Below are positions 1-8,719 of a stretch of 64,000 nucleotides of DNA, in pieces. Source of the stretch: Ruminococcus sp. Its GTDB lineage: Bacteria > Bacillota > Clostridia > Oscillospirales > Ruminococcaceae. Below the pieces are notes generated by a model that was given only the letters and a program-made list of their open reading frames with translations, did not search any database and was not told the origin of the DNA. The stretch spans positions 1-64,000 of the forward strand of contig NZ_JAILMR010000036.1 in the NCBI RefSeq assembly GCF_024692365.1. The letters run 5' to 3'. Both the position numbers and the translations under genes were made by a program. Position 1 is the first letter of the stretch. Every line of letters begins with the position of its first letter.

Positions 1-462
1 GTTAGCGGTTTTTTTTATAGCATTATCTTCGTTATGAACATAGTCTTTCGCATTTACGGGTATACTGACTGTCGACGGAATACTGCCGTTAAGTGCTCCT
101 CTGACTGCTTCAAGCAGATTTTGATGAAGATGAAATCTGTCGGCTATCTGCATTGCAGCCGAAAGAGTTTCCTCTATTGCGGCTGCATACGCGCTTGCTC
201 TGTCCCGTGTGACAGCTTTAATATGTTTGTTCTTTTCAAGCCATCTTTTCAGTGTATCCTTATCTCTGCCCTCAAGAACTGCGACTGGAGTAGATGCTGT
301 TGCAGTGATGAGCTTATGGTCTAATTCTTCGGAGTGAGCATATGTAAAACCTTCGGAATTGGCGTAGCAGTAAACCTTTAAGTATTCCTGTAAGCTTGCT
401 TCAATTTTAGCATCATCATACCAATAGCCGATCGCTTGCCATACTAAACGTGAGACATTTTA
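1..462 (-). pseudogene. ISL3-family transposase remnant
   Basis: The minus strand is open from the left edge to a TAA near 465 and has no start codon upstream of the conserved part. The downstream half reads like the DDE region of ISL3 transposases: PVAVLEGRD, then VTRDRASAYAAAI, then ADRFHLHQNLLEAV. The first fifty or so codons (about 300-462) do not match what I know of the family and may be a junction with other DNA. The rest lies outside the window. It is called a broken insertion-sequence gene, not a functional transposase. Confidence 0.7.
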
Positions 463-711
463 GGAATAGTAATTGATCTCATTTACGGACAGTTTGTGAA
501 TGAACTGTCTTCTATTGCGACCACACTGTCGGCAAAATACCTGTTCCGAAAGTTAATGTGACAGCAGCTGCTGCCGCACTCACAAAGCTATTGAAAATAT
601 ACTATTCGCATAAAATGAAATATGAAATTAATCAAATAAATATCCGAATCATGAACTATCGAATTATTTTAGATCACTCATGAAAAAATATTTAGTTTTT
701 ATGTTCCCCTC
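463..711. other. Gene-free stretch upstream of GGDEF gene
   Basis: No supported gene. A short plus-strand reading (about 500-680) and a Cys-rich minus-strand reading are both interrupted by stops. The DNA becomes AT-rich toward the promoter at 712, and may contain decayed material linked to the transposase remnant. Confidence 0.4.
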
Positions 712-740
712 TTGAATTACTTTATCTTTTGTGCTATAAT
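712..740 (+). promoter_or_regulatory. Promoter of the first GGDEF gene
   Basis: TTGAAT (712-717), 17-base spacer, TATAAT (735-740), about 30 bases before the start codon. Confidence 0.7.
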
Positions 741-769
741 AATACAAAAGTAATATAGGAGGTCACATC

Positions 770-2158
770 ATGGATTTTGATAGTATTCTTTCTGTATATA
801 AAAGTAAGACCTGTATTATTTCAGTTGAGAGATTTCCTGACGGGAAATATGGAAATATACGCATTGCGGCGGGAAATAAAGCCCATTGTGATGACATGAT
901 GAATGTTATGCACCGTCCCTTTATACCTGATTCTCCCTATGAGGAATATTTCCCTGAAAATAAAAATTTTGAGGATTTCTGCTGCCGATGTGCTTTTACA
1001 GGACAGCCTCTTCATTCCTATGTCAGTCTCCCGCAGATGGGGCTGTGGCTGAATATGTTCCTGCTTCCCCTTGAATCGGATAAGGAAAATATCGGATACT
1101 GTATTTATTCATATGATGTTACTCCTGAAGCTGATACCGAACAAAGGGCAGCGCTTTCTGCCGATACTTCTAACGCGGTTTTGCAGACTTGCATAAAACT
1201 CCACGGTGCCGGTAACACACGTCAGACATTTCGTGAAGTTATTGAGGATATCCGCAATATATGTGATTCAAATTATTGCTGTATTCTTCTTGTTGATGAA
1301 GAAGAACGCAGATGCACCACTTTGTGTGAAGCACTCAGGAACGGTGTGCCTGTTGATTCCATAGACAACTACAACAACGATGCTTTTTATGATATAGTAG
1401 AAACTTGGAAGGATACCATTGGCGACAGCACTTGTATCATAATAAAGGATGAAGCGGATATGGGATGGCTGAGGTCTATAAATCCTATGTGGCATAAGTC
1501 GCTGTGTGATTCGGGCGCAAAAAGTATAGTTATGTTCCCGCTGAAACATAACGGTAAACTGCTGGGATATATGTTTGCAAGCGATTTCAACGTGGATAAT
1601 ACCGTAAAGATAAAAGAGACACTCGAACTCAGCACATTTTTTATTGCTTCGGAAATAGACAATTGCCAGCTTCTGCAAAGGCTTGAGATACTTAGCTCGG
1701 TAGATATGTTGACGGGCGTAAAGAACCGCAATGCAATGAATAATGTTGTAGACGAAATAAAAGCAGGAAAGAAGTTGTTGAACGCTCCATATGCTGTCCT
1801 GTTCACTGATCTGAACGGTTTGAAAAAGGTGAACGACGTTGAGGGGCACAGCGCAGGCGATCAGCTGCTCAAAAAGGTAGCAGCCATGCTTCAGCGTGTA
1901 TTTTTCAACACTGAGATATACCGTGCAGGCGGAGATGAGTTCATGATATTGGTCGAGCAGGCTGATAAAGATGAAATAGATTCAAGGCTTGAAAGACTAA
2001 GGGAACAGTCGGAAAAAGAAGACGGTCACTTTGCCGTGGGTGTATGTTATGTTGATGGAGATATGGATATCCTTAACGCCATGCGCATCGCGGATGAGCG
2101 TATGTATGACGACAAGAAAGAGTACTATCGCCGATATCCCGAGCGGAAATACAGGTGA
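770..2158 (+). CDS. GAF-type sensor diguanylate cyclase
   Basis: A 462-residue soluble protein. Residues of about 150-300 resemble a GAF sensor domain, and the C-terminal third is a GGDEF domain with the GGDEF signature at 387-391 and the metal-binding D in FTDLNGL. The RxxD inhibitory site normally found just upstream of the signature is not evident. It should make cyclic di-GMP from two GTP in response to an unknown cytoplasmic signal; the first 140 residues are unrecognised. The start follows AGGAGG, and the gene has its own promoter and a terminator shared with the convergent neighbour. It is the first of five c-di-GMP-type proteins in the window. Confidence 0.85.
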   Translation: MDFDSILSVYKSKTCIISVERFPDGKYGNIRIAAGNKAHCDDMMNVMHRPFIPDSPYEEYFPENKNFEDFCCRCAFTGQPLHSYVSLPQMGLWLNMFLLPLESDKENIGYCIYSYDVTPEADTEQRAALSADTSNAVLQTCIKLHGAGNTRQTFREVIEDIRNICDSNYCCILLVDEEERRCTTLCEALRNGVPVDSIDNYNNDAFYDIVETWKDTIGDSTCIIIKDEADMGWLRSINPMWHKSLCDSGAKSIVMFPLKHNGKLLGYMFASDFNVDNTVKIKETLELSTFFIASEIDNCQLLQRLEILSSVDMLTGVKNRNAMNNVVDEIKAGKKLLNAPYAVLFTDLNGLKKVNDVEGHSAGDQLLKKVAAMLQRVFFNTEIYRAGGDEFMILVEQADKDEIDSRLERLREQSEKEDGHFAVGVCYVDGDMDILNAMRIADERMYDDKKEYYRRYPERKYR

Positions 2159-2186
2159 TGTCGAAAAGCTGAAACAGCACAAAATC

Positions 2187-2215
2187 AGGCGTATGCAGAA
2201 CTTATGCATACGCCT
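2187..2215. terminator. Bidirectional terminator
   Basis: Perfect 11-bp stem AGGCGTATGCA / TGCATACGCCT between two convergent genes, followed by an AT-rich tract on the plus side; it can serve both. Confidence 0.75.
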
Positions 2216-2221
2216 TAAATA

Positions 2222-4081
2222 TTATTTTTTGTTCTGTTTGCGGGCTTTCTTTATCTCATACATCTCCTCATCTGCCCGCTTGATGACTTTAGTGAGATCC
2301 ATGCCTTGTGTTATTGGCTGCGAGAATGCGCCGCAGCTTGCTTTTATCTCAAATTCCTCGTTTTTGCTGCACTCTTCCAGCAGGGAGTATATCTGTGATA
2401 TTATCTTGTCGCTGTTGTATTCGCCTATGATGAGGGCGAACATCTCATCTCCGCCGTAGCGCACACAGTATGCATCGGGCGGACAAGCTTCTTTCAAGGC
2501 AGAAGCGCCTTTTGCTATCGCCTTATCGCCTGCATCGTGACCGTGATTGTCATTTATAGCTTTAAGTCCGTCAATATCAAGCATGATGACTGTCAGCTGT
2601 TTGCCGAAGTTCACAGGTTTATCCAACTCGCCGTCGATAGCTGTCATGAAGCCCTGCCTGTTATAAAGACCTGTCAGATTGTCGTTGAGGTACATCTGTG
2701 CAATCTTGCTGGATAAAAACCGCTGATAACGCAGGGTCATAAGTCCGCCTAAGCCCAGATTCAGGGTGTTTGTAACACCTGCCGACTTGGAATATTCTGT
2801 TATATCGTACCGATGATATGAGAATACAGTGTAGCCGAAGGGCTTGTTCATATAGTCCAGAATATTGAATATCAGCGGAAAACCGCTGTTTATCAGGTTT
2901 TCTATGTCGGGTGCGATATCTTCGCCGTTAAAATCCATTATCTCGTTGGGATAGTTGTAGGAGTCATATATCACGCACATATCTTCCATATCCATATCAA
3001 TATCTTCAAGGAAGAAGTTGCGGTCTGTTAACAGGCATTGTTTGCTGATGACACAGCACATTTCTTCTGTCTTGTCATCACGAATACAGTGTATCGCGGA
3101 TTCTATCGAATCGGACATCTGCATCTTGACCGACATCTCATAAAGCACGCGCATATCGTCTTCATAGCGGTAGAAACCTATGTTGAAGCTATTGGTGGCA
3201 TTGTCGGCGGATAAGTGTCCGCTGCACCCGCAGGATTCTTTCGGCATAAATTCGGGAACAACAGCTACTGTCTCGCAGCCTTCACCGTTAAGCCTTGCGG
3301 TGATGGCTTTTGTTACAGCATTTGCAAGCTGTGTGCTGCTGCATGAAGCGGTAGTCAGGGTCGGTGAACAGATATCACCCTCCAGTATTCCATCAAATCC
3401 TGTGACTATCATATCCTCGGGAATACGGATGTTTGCTTCCGTCAGCACGTCCATGACATTTATTGCCATTATATCGTTAGCACATATAATAGCCTGCGGA
3501 AGTTCATCGCGTGCAAGCAGCTTTCGCGTTGCTTCTCTCGTAGGCACCGCCCAGAAATCGCCATAGCTTACCATGCTTTCATCAAAAGGCATACCTTTTT
3601 CTTTTAGCACCCGTTTGTAGCATTCAAGCCTTTCATCGGAGAAACGGTTGTTTTTTATGCCTGCCATGAAGTGGGTCTTGGTTATGCCATGGTCTTCTAT
3701 AATGTGGCGGACGACTTTTTCAAAACCCGCCGAATAATCGTAGTAGATATTGGTGGTGCCCTCATATTTAGCATCGACCACGATAACAGGAACAGAATTG
3801 AACCGTGCCTGTGCGATTATACTGCTGCTGACAGTCCTGCTTTTTATCTTCTCGTCCATGAGTACAACGGCATCAATGCGGTCGTAGGGGATAAGGTCAA
3901 AAACACCCGCCTCGGAATTGGTCGAATCCTCATTCCAATAAAGGTCCATATTAAGGGTGTATATGAACAGGCACATATCAAGTTCATTCAGGCGCTTGTT
4001 AAGTTTCTTTATAAAACTATGCTGCTGAGAATCATATATCCTCGATGTGCATAGGGCTATTATTTTTTTGCCGTTTATCAT
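2222..4081 (-). CDS. LacI-like ligand-binding domain fused to GGDEF
   Basis: 619 residues. The first ~270 resemble the periplasmic-binding-protein fold of LacI regulators (IICANDIMAINVMDVL, then DMIVTGFDG) but without a helix-turn-helix, so this is a cytoplasmic ligand sensor rather than a repressor. An SCGC cysteine cluster follows the sensor, then an undefined middle part, then a GGDEF domain with GGDEM at 543-547 and the metal site LDIDGLKAIND. Likely a diguanylate cyclase controlled by a small molecule, perhaps a sugar given the fold. A paralogue with the same architecture and the same SCGC feature lies at 24543-26492. No signal peptide or membrane segment is seen. Confidence 0.85.
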   Translation of the reverse strand: MINGKKIIALCTSRIYDSQQHSFIKKLNKRLNELDMCLFIYTLNMDLYWNEDSTNSEAGVFDLIPYDRIDAVVLMDEKIKSRTVSSSIIAQARFNSVPVIVVDAKYEGTTNIYYDYSAGFEKVVRHIIEDHGITKTHFMAGIKNNRFSDERLECYKRVLKEKGMPFDESMVSYGDFWAVPTREATRKLLARDELPQAIICANDIMAINVMDVLTEANIRIPEDMIVTGFDGILEGDICSPTLTTASCSSTQLANAVTKAITARLNGEGCETVAVVPEFMPKESCGCSGHLSADNATNSFNIGFYRYEDDMRVLYEMSVKMQMSDSIESAIHCIRDDKTEEMCCVISKQCLLTDRNFFLEDIDMDMEDMCVIYDSYNYPNEIMDFNGEDIAPDIENLINSGFPLIFNILDYMNKPFGYTVFSYHRYDITEYSKSAGVTNTLNLGLGGLMTLRYQRFLSSKIAQMYLNDNLTGLYNRQGFMTAIDGELDKPVNFGKQLTVIMLDIDGLKAINDNHGHDAGDKAIAKGASALKEACPPDAYCVRYGGDEMFALIIGEYNSDKIISQIYSLLEECSKNEEFEIKASCGAFSQPITQGMDLTKVIKRADEEMYEIKKARKQNKK

Positions 4082-4101
4082 GGTCTCACCACCTTTGAAT
4101 T

Positions 4102-4130
4102 ATTATACCATAAAATTACAAAAATTTCAA
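4102..4130 (-). promoter_or_regulatory. Promoter of LacI-like/GGDEF gene, with upstream inverted repeat
   Basis: On the minus strand TTGAAA, 17 bases, TATAAT. Upstream (plus 4158-4179) lies AAGTTA-N10-TAACTT. The whole block is repeated upstream of the next GGDEF gene (5451-5528). Confidence 0.7.
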
Positions 4131-4222
4131 TAGATTTTGAACATATTTTTTGGCGTGAAGTTATTCATTCTTTTAACTTATTCAATATCTTCCGTCCCTA
4201 TCTGCCCGATACATAAACAAAT

Positions 4223-4253
4223 ATCCCGCCGAATTTATTTACTGCGGCGGGAT
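4223..4253 (-). terminator. Terminator downstream of membrane GGDEF gene
   Basis: 9-bp stem ATCCCGCCG / CGGCGGGAT, read on the minus strand after the stop at 4291 and followed by a T-rich stretch. Confidence 0.65.
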
Positions 4254-4290
4254 AAAATATCATATTTTTGTACCATGCATCAGTGCATTT

Positions 4291-5400
4291 TTAATCAGCG
4301 CAGACCACACGGTTCTTGCCGCTTTGTTTGCCTATGTACAGCCTGCTGTCAGCCTGGCTTATCACTTTTTCGATGTTGTTGCCCGGGTGACCTTCGCAGA
4401 TGCCTATGGTCATCGTGACAGAAAATTCTGCATCATCTGTCTTGAATCGCTGTTTTCTGATATTGCTGACTATGTTGTTTGCACAGAATATACCTTCCTC
4501 CATTCCCGAACCCGGAAGCACAAACAGGAATTCCTCACCGCCCCATCTTGCGGCATATCCGTCAGCAGGTAAGCTGTCCTGAATAACTTTTGCTACATCT
4601 GAAAGTACATCATCGCCCATATCATGACCATAACTGTCATTGACCTTTTTGAAGTCATCAATATCGCATATACCGACTATATAATCGTTGCCATATACGC
4701 GACTAAGGTTTACGATATCATTCAGTATCCTGCCCATTTCACGGCGGTTGTTCAGCTTTGTCAGCGGGTCGGTGGAAGCCAGAGTCCTCAGCTGTTCGTT
4801 CTGAACTCTCGCCTTGCAGTCGTTATAATAGCGCATATAAGTAAATATTATAGCAACATAAATAAGTACAAAGGAACCAACCAGAATATTTATAACATAA
4901 AATACCGTTGTGTAAGATGAATCGTTCATGTTATAACGCTCGCGCCCGGGGATAAGGTAGATGTACCTGAGTATTCCATAAGACGGTACAGAAATGAACA
5001 TTATTACAAATGGAATATTCTTTTTTTTATTTGGCACCAGAAATGCCAGTGGTATTATCATAAGCAGGAACATACAAAAATCAGGTTTCAGTCCCACATA
5101 GATCGTCGCGGCTACCGCATGAAGTATTATCTCAGCCATTGAAGCATAGACAAAATTGAGCTTCTCTTTGAACTTGGGAGCAAAGATTATCAGCAACGCA
5201 TAAAAGCTCACGCTGCCGATGTTAAATATTACCATTGAATGTATTTCAGCCAAAGCGAATAGCGTAAGATAAAGAGCGTGTGCAGCCAGACAAGCGACGA
5301 GCGGGAAAAAGTACAGAAAAAACACGACCTGTGGAGAAACCTTTTTATCGATCTTTTCAATAAAAGCAAGATCACTTTTATATTGCTGGTCGGTATACAT
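4291..5400 (-). CDS. Membrane-bound diguanylate cyclase
   Basis: 369 residues. The N-terminal ~200 contain about six hydrophobic segments (for example VFFLYFFPLVACLAAHALYL and VFYVINILVGSFVLIYVAII) and look like an integral-membrane sensor. The C-terminal GGDEF domain carries GGEEF at 287-291, the metal site ICDIDDFKKVND, and no obvious RxxD inhibitory site. It should synthesise c-di-GMP at the membrane. The start ATG has only a weak ribosome site (AGTGATG). The promoter region is a near copy of that of the neighbouring LacI-like/GGDEF gene, suggesting shared control. Confidence 0.85.
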   Translation of the reverse strand: MYTDQQYKSDLAFIEKIDKKVSPQVVFFLYFFPLVACLAAHALYLTLFALAEIHSMVIFNIGSVSFYALLIIFAPKFKEKLNFVYASMAEIILHAVAATIYVGLKPDFCMFLLMIIPLAFLVPNKKKNIPFVIMFISVPSYGILRYIYLIPGRERYNMNDSSYTTVFYVINILVGSFVLIYVAIIFTYMRYYNDCKARVQNEQLRTLASTDPLTKLNNRREMGRILNDIVNLSRVYGNDYIVGICDIDDFKKVNDSYGHDMGDDVLSDVAKVIQDSLPADGYAARWGGEEFLFVLPGSGMEEGIFCANNIVSNIRKQRFKTDDAEFSVTMTIGICEGHPGNNIEKVISQADSRLYIGKQSGKNRVVCAD

Positions 5401-5450
5401 ATCATCACTTCGCTTTCTGTAAAAAAATGTATACAGTATGTTTATAAATT

Positions 5451-5528
5451 ATTATACCATAAAAATATATAAATTTCAATAGTTTTTGAACGGAAATTTT
5501 GTGGTGAAGTTATTCATTATTTTAACTT
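5451..5528 (-). promoter_or_regulatory. Promoter and inverted repeat duplicated from 4102-4179
   Basis: Minus-strand TTGAAA (5479-5474), 17 bases, TATAAT (5456-5451), with AAGTTA-N10-TAACTT at 5507-5528. Spacing and much of the flanking sequence match the block at 4102-4179. Confidence 0.7.
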
Positions 5529-5587
5529 ATTCAATTTCTGCAAGCCGAAACATAGATGTACTTAGGATAGAATGCCAAGGAAACAAA

Positions 5588-6136
5588 GCGCGCGGTTTAT
5601 GCGACTGCGTCGGCATATGCCTCGCGCTAGCAGGCTTGCGGGAGTTTGAGGGCAGAGCCCTCAATCACCAAGGAGCGATACCAAAATGTACAGCGAACCA
5701 TAAGAGCAAAACAATCTTCCAACCCAAAATGCGCGGGCAATATCAATAATCCGAGCGTGGACAATCAAACGTCTACGCTCTTTCTTTGTCCGTAAATATT
5801 GCCCGCGCCCGCCGTCAAACAGCGCAGCCACAGCCGACGCAGTCGCTGTTCTTTGACGGCTCGACCCGAACGAAGAGAGGGTCGACAAACCCGCAGTACG
5901 TTTATACAAAAACTACGGTCGTATATTTTCGTATACCAACCGATACCAAAATATACGACCGTATACTTTGGTAATAATGGAATACCTCTGGTACATATAA
6001 TAAACCCGTGTTTGCTTTTGTAAAGACGTACTGCGGTATCAGGTCGCCCCTCAGCTGCGACTGCGTCGGCAGCGCCCTCGGGTCGAGAAATCGGATAACA
6101 GCGACTGCGTCGGCTGTGGCTGCGCTGTCCGATTTC
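5588..6136. repeat. Hairpin family with conserved tip GCGACTGCGTCGGC
   Basis: The 14-mer (itself a CGAC-TGC-GTCG mini-hairpin) occurs at 5601-5614, 5833-5846 (inverted), 6057-6070 and 6101-6114. Three copies are embraced by long complementary arms, but the arms differ in sequence: GCCGTCAA/TTGACGGC at 5811/5853 and GAAATCGG/CCGATTTC at 6087/6129. Confidence 0.65.
5914..5963. repeat. GTATAC-type palindrome, copy 1
   Basis: 16-bp perfect arms TACGGTCGTATATTTT / AAAATATACGACCGTA, related to the palindromes at 6403-6442 and about 11592-11686. Confidence 0.7.
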
Positions 6137-6402
6137 GTGCGCGGGCAATATTTACGGACTTAGTTTGTGCGTGTGGAATGGTTTGGTTCACGCTCTATCA
6201 TTTGGTATTGCCCGCGCTTTTTAGATCGGAAGTCTGTCTGCTATTGATTTTATTGTGGTCACTTCGCTTTTGTACCTTGACCGAGAGGCTCTGCCTCTAA
6301 CCATCAGCTTTGCTGATGGTGTGCTCATCCGCAAGCTTTTCGTGAAAAGCTTGACCAAAAGCTTATCTCCTTGGCATTCTTACAACATTTCGCACATAAA
6401 AA

Positions 6403-6442
6403 TACCACCGCATACGATCGTATACGACCGTATGCAGTGGTA
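6403..6442 (-). terminator. 40-bp palindrome (GTATAC family, copy 2), probable terminator of the zinc operon
   Basis: Arms TACCAC.GCATACG / CGTATGC.GTGGTA form a near-perfect palindrome 45 bases after the stop at 6487. On the minus strand it is followed at once by TTTTTATG, so it can act as an intrinsic terminator. Confidence 0.55.
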
Positions 6443-6486
6443 TAATTTCGTATCGTTTCGTATCATGCCGAAACATTTGGTATACT

Positions 6487-8628
6487 TTATTTCATAACAC
6501 CTGCAAGTACATCATAGTTCTTCTGCATAAGCGAAAGATAGCTTGCTCCGTTCTCAATATCCTCATTTGATACTGACTGGAGTGAGTTCAGCTCGGCAAT
6601 AGCAACATCTTTGCCCGAGGTGCTTATGATGGTATTCGCAATATCCTTGTTTGAATTCTCAAGAGTGAATATTGTCTTGCAGTCAAGCTCCTTGACCTTG
6701 TCTGCAAGGAATACAATGGTGTCAAAACTTGCTTCTGTTTCAGCCGAGCAGCCGATGAAAGCGGCAAAATAATCAAGACCGTAATCATCAACAAAATAAC
6801 GGAAGGGGAATCTGTCACCGAATATCAGCGTTTTGAGCGATGAACCGTCAATAAGTGTCTGGAAATTATTGTCAAGTTCGGAAAGCTTTGTAACATAGCC
6901 GTTAAGGTTTGCCTTGTAATCCTCAGCATTTGCAGGGTCGATAGCTTCAAGATTCTGCTCTATCTCTGCACAGAGTACCTCTGCATTTTTTACAGAGAGC
7001 CATACGTGTTCATCGTATTCTTCTTCGCCCTCTTCATGTTCATGCTCGTGTTTTTCCTCATCCTTGTCATGACCTGCAAGATGATCGCAGATATCCTCTC
7101 CGCTCATTTCAGCAGGGAAGAATGTAGGCCAGTACTTTTCAGGATCGACGATAGCATCATAGCTTTCATTGCTCATTCTAAGGTGGAAATGTTCGGCTTT
7201 TGCAGGTTCGATCATATGGTCATTGAACTCGATATAAACAGGTGCGCCCGACTCCTTGTCCTCAGCTTCAAATCTGTACATTGCAGCTCTTGTTCCGCCT
7301 GACCAATCCTGAATAAAGTATCCTGTATACTTGTAATCCGAACTTACAGTCTTTCCGTTATCATAGGTATATGTGATATTATCACCGTCGATCTTCACAG
7401 ACTTGATATCTGTCTCATAGCCTGTCTTGTAGTATTCTTTATACTCCTCGGCAGTCATTTTACCTTTTGTTTCAGCCATGGCTTCCCATGCTTCATCGAG
7501 TGTTCCATCCAACACGAAAGGATATGGAGACTGCCATTCGCCTGCCCAGTCTGAAAGGCTCCTGTCCTGTACCTCATCGTCCTCAAAGGTGGAAACTTCC
7601 TTGCTGTGGTCATGCTCGTGACTGTGCTCGTGTCCGCCTGTCATTTCCTCAACGATATCCTCTGCGGTAAGTGAAGATGGATAGTAGGTAGGGAAGTGAT
7701 CGCCCTCTTCAACAAGGGTGTCAAAACCATCGTTTCCACTGTAAAGATGGAAATGCTCAGGCTCGGAGGGTTCGATGTTGTGGTCGCTGAATACGATGTA
7801 TTTTGCGGCATCGTCATCTCCCGACTTCTTTTCAAATTTATATCTAACCTGTTTTGTACCGTCGTCCTTTGTTCTTATATAGTATCCGCTGTAATCATAC
7901 TCAGCCATTATGGTCTTATCAGCAGTTACATACTCGACCTCGGGCGCGTTTATGTTTATAGTTGCAACATCTGTCTCGTAAGCTGTTGTGTATTTTTTCT
8001 TGTAATCCTCAGCTGTCATGGTGTCATCGTCCTCGGCTTTGTGTTCCCATACTTCGTCGAGTGAACCATCAAGCAGAAGAGGATAGGTTGACTGCCAGCT
8101 TCCGTTCCACTCATCGAGAGTACGGTCTTTTACTTCGCTGTCCTCAAAGTCGGTCTTATGCTCATGTTCGTGTTCATGCTCGTCCTCCTGCATACCTTCT
8201 TTGAGTTCCTCAACCTTTGCCGAATCGCCGAGAACTTCCATAAGGTTTATGACCTTCATATCCTTGTTGTTTGAAGTTTCAAGCACATCTTCCACCCATT
8301 CATCTGATTCACCGCCAACATATATGAACAGATCACAGGAAGATATCTTCAGGATATCATCAGCAGTAGGCTGATAGCTGTGAAGATCAACGCCGTTATC
8401 CAGAAGATATGTGAGCTCAACATTGTCAGCATGATCGCCAAGTATCTCTTTTACCCAGTCGTACTCGGGAAATATTGTGCAAACCACACTGAAAGACTCA
8501 GAACCGTCAGCTGACTTCTTTTTACCTTTACCGTCAGATTTGTTCGCAGAAGCCGATGAACAGCTTGTCATACCTACCGCCGCCATTACCAGTGTCAAAG
8601 CATAAATGCCGATTTTTTTCTTTAACAT
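6487..8628 (-). CDS. ZnuA zinc-binding lipoprotein with two ZinT domains inserted
   Basis: 713 residues from the ATG at 8628, chosen because CGGAGG precedes it and a lipoprotein signal follows at once (lipobox GMTSC, Cys23). Residues 45-145 are the N-lobe of a ZnuA-type zinc-binding protein with ligand H83 in DLHSYQPT. The loop that is normally a short His-rich stretch holds a His run (151-157), a ZinT domain (160-332, HFH at 292-294), a second His run, another ZinT domain (345-520, HFH at 480-482) and a third His run. The C-lobe resumes with H541 in DEHVWLS. It should capture periplasm-side zinc for an ABC importer; no znuB or znuC lies in the window. An upstream ATG at 8688 lacks a ribosome site. 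Confidence 0.88.
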   Translation of the reverse strand: MLKKKIGIYALTLVMAAVGMTSCSSASANKSDGKGKKKSADGSESFSVVCTIFPEYDWVKEILGDHADNVELTYLLDNGVDLHSYQPTADDILKISSCDLFIYVGGESDEWVEDVLETSNNKDMKVINLMEVLGDSAKVEELKEGMQEDEHEHEHEHKTDFEDSEVKDRTLDEWNGSWQSTYPLLLDGSLDEVWEHKAEDDDTMTAEDYKKKYTTAYETDVATININAPEVEYVTADKTIMAEYDYSGYYIRTKDDGTKQVRYKFEKKSGDDDAAKYIVFSDHNIEPSEPEHFHLYSGNDGFDTLVEEGDHFPTYYPSSLTAEDIVEEMTGGHEHSHEHDHSKEVSTFEDDEVQDRSLSDWAGEWQSPYPFVLDGTLDEAWEAMAETKGKMTAEEYKEYYKTGYETDIKSVKIDGDNITYTYDNGKTVSSDYKYTGYFIQDWSGGTRAAMYRFEAEDKESGAPVYIEFNDHMIEPAKAEHFHLRMSNESYDAIVDPEKYWPTFFPAEMSGEDICDHLAGHDKDEEKHEHEHEEGEEEYDEHVWLSVKNAEVLCAEIEQNLEAIDPANAEDYKANLNGYVTKLSELDNNFQTLIDGSSLKTLIFGDRFPFRYFVDDYGLDYFAAFIGCSAETEASFDTIVFLADKVKELDCKTIFTLENSNKDIANTIISTSGKDVAIAELNSLQSVSNEDIENGASYLSLMQKNYDVLAGVMK

Positions 8629-8719
8629 AATATAGAACCTCCGAATTGAATAACCCGATAGGGCGCAGAAAAATGCGCACCTATCCATGAATGATATTTA
8701 CCTATGGTGGTTTCATTAT

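Larger units (their letters stand above)
5570..6380. repeat. Nested inverted-repeat block (MITE-like)
   Basis: No gene is supported here. A 20-base arm at 5789-5808 is repeated inverted at 6139-6158; an outer pair (GCGCGGGCAATAT, 5731-5743 / 6205-6217) and a 32-base core (5819-5850 / 6097-6128) share the same centre near 5974. Outer flanks also pair (AGAATGCCAAGGA at 5570 / its complement near 6368-6380). Small hairpins such as TTGAGGGC/GCCCTCAA and AAGCTTTTC/GAAAAGCTT occur at both sides. The short open frames here run through palindromes and are not credible genes. Confidence 0.7.

Noticed and set aside
1268-1849. 193-codon minus-strand frame inside the first GGDEF gene
   Set aside because: It lies antisense to a well-supported domain and has no recognisable motifs.
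5661-6148. Several frames of 60-127 codons on both strands in the repeat block
   Set aside because: They run through inverted repeats, have no ribosome sites, and translate mirror-image copies of the same palindromes.
6241-6370. Row of small hairpins (GAGGC/GCCTC, ACCATCAGC/GCTGATGGT, AAGCTTTTC/GAAAAGCTT) considered as a small RNA gene or CRISPR-like array
   Set aside because: No promoter, no T-run after the stems and no constant repeat-spacer spacing; it looks like dispersed short repeats.
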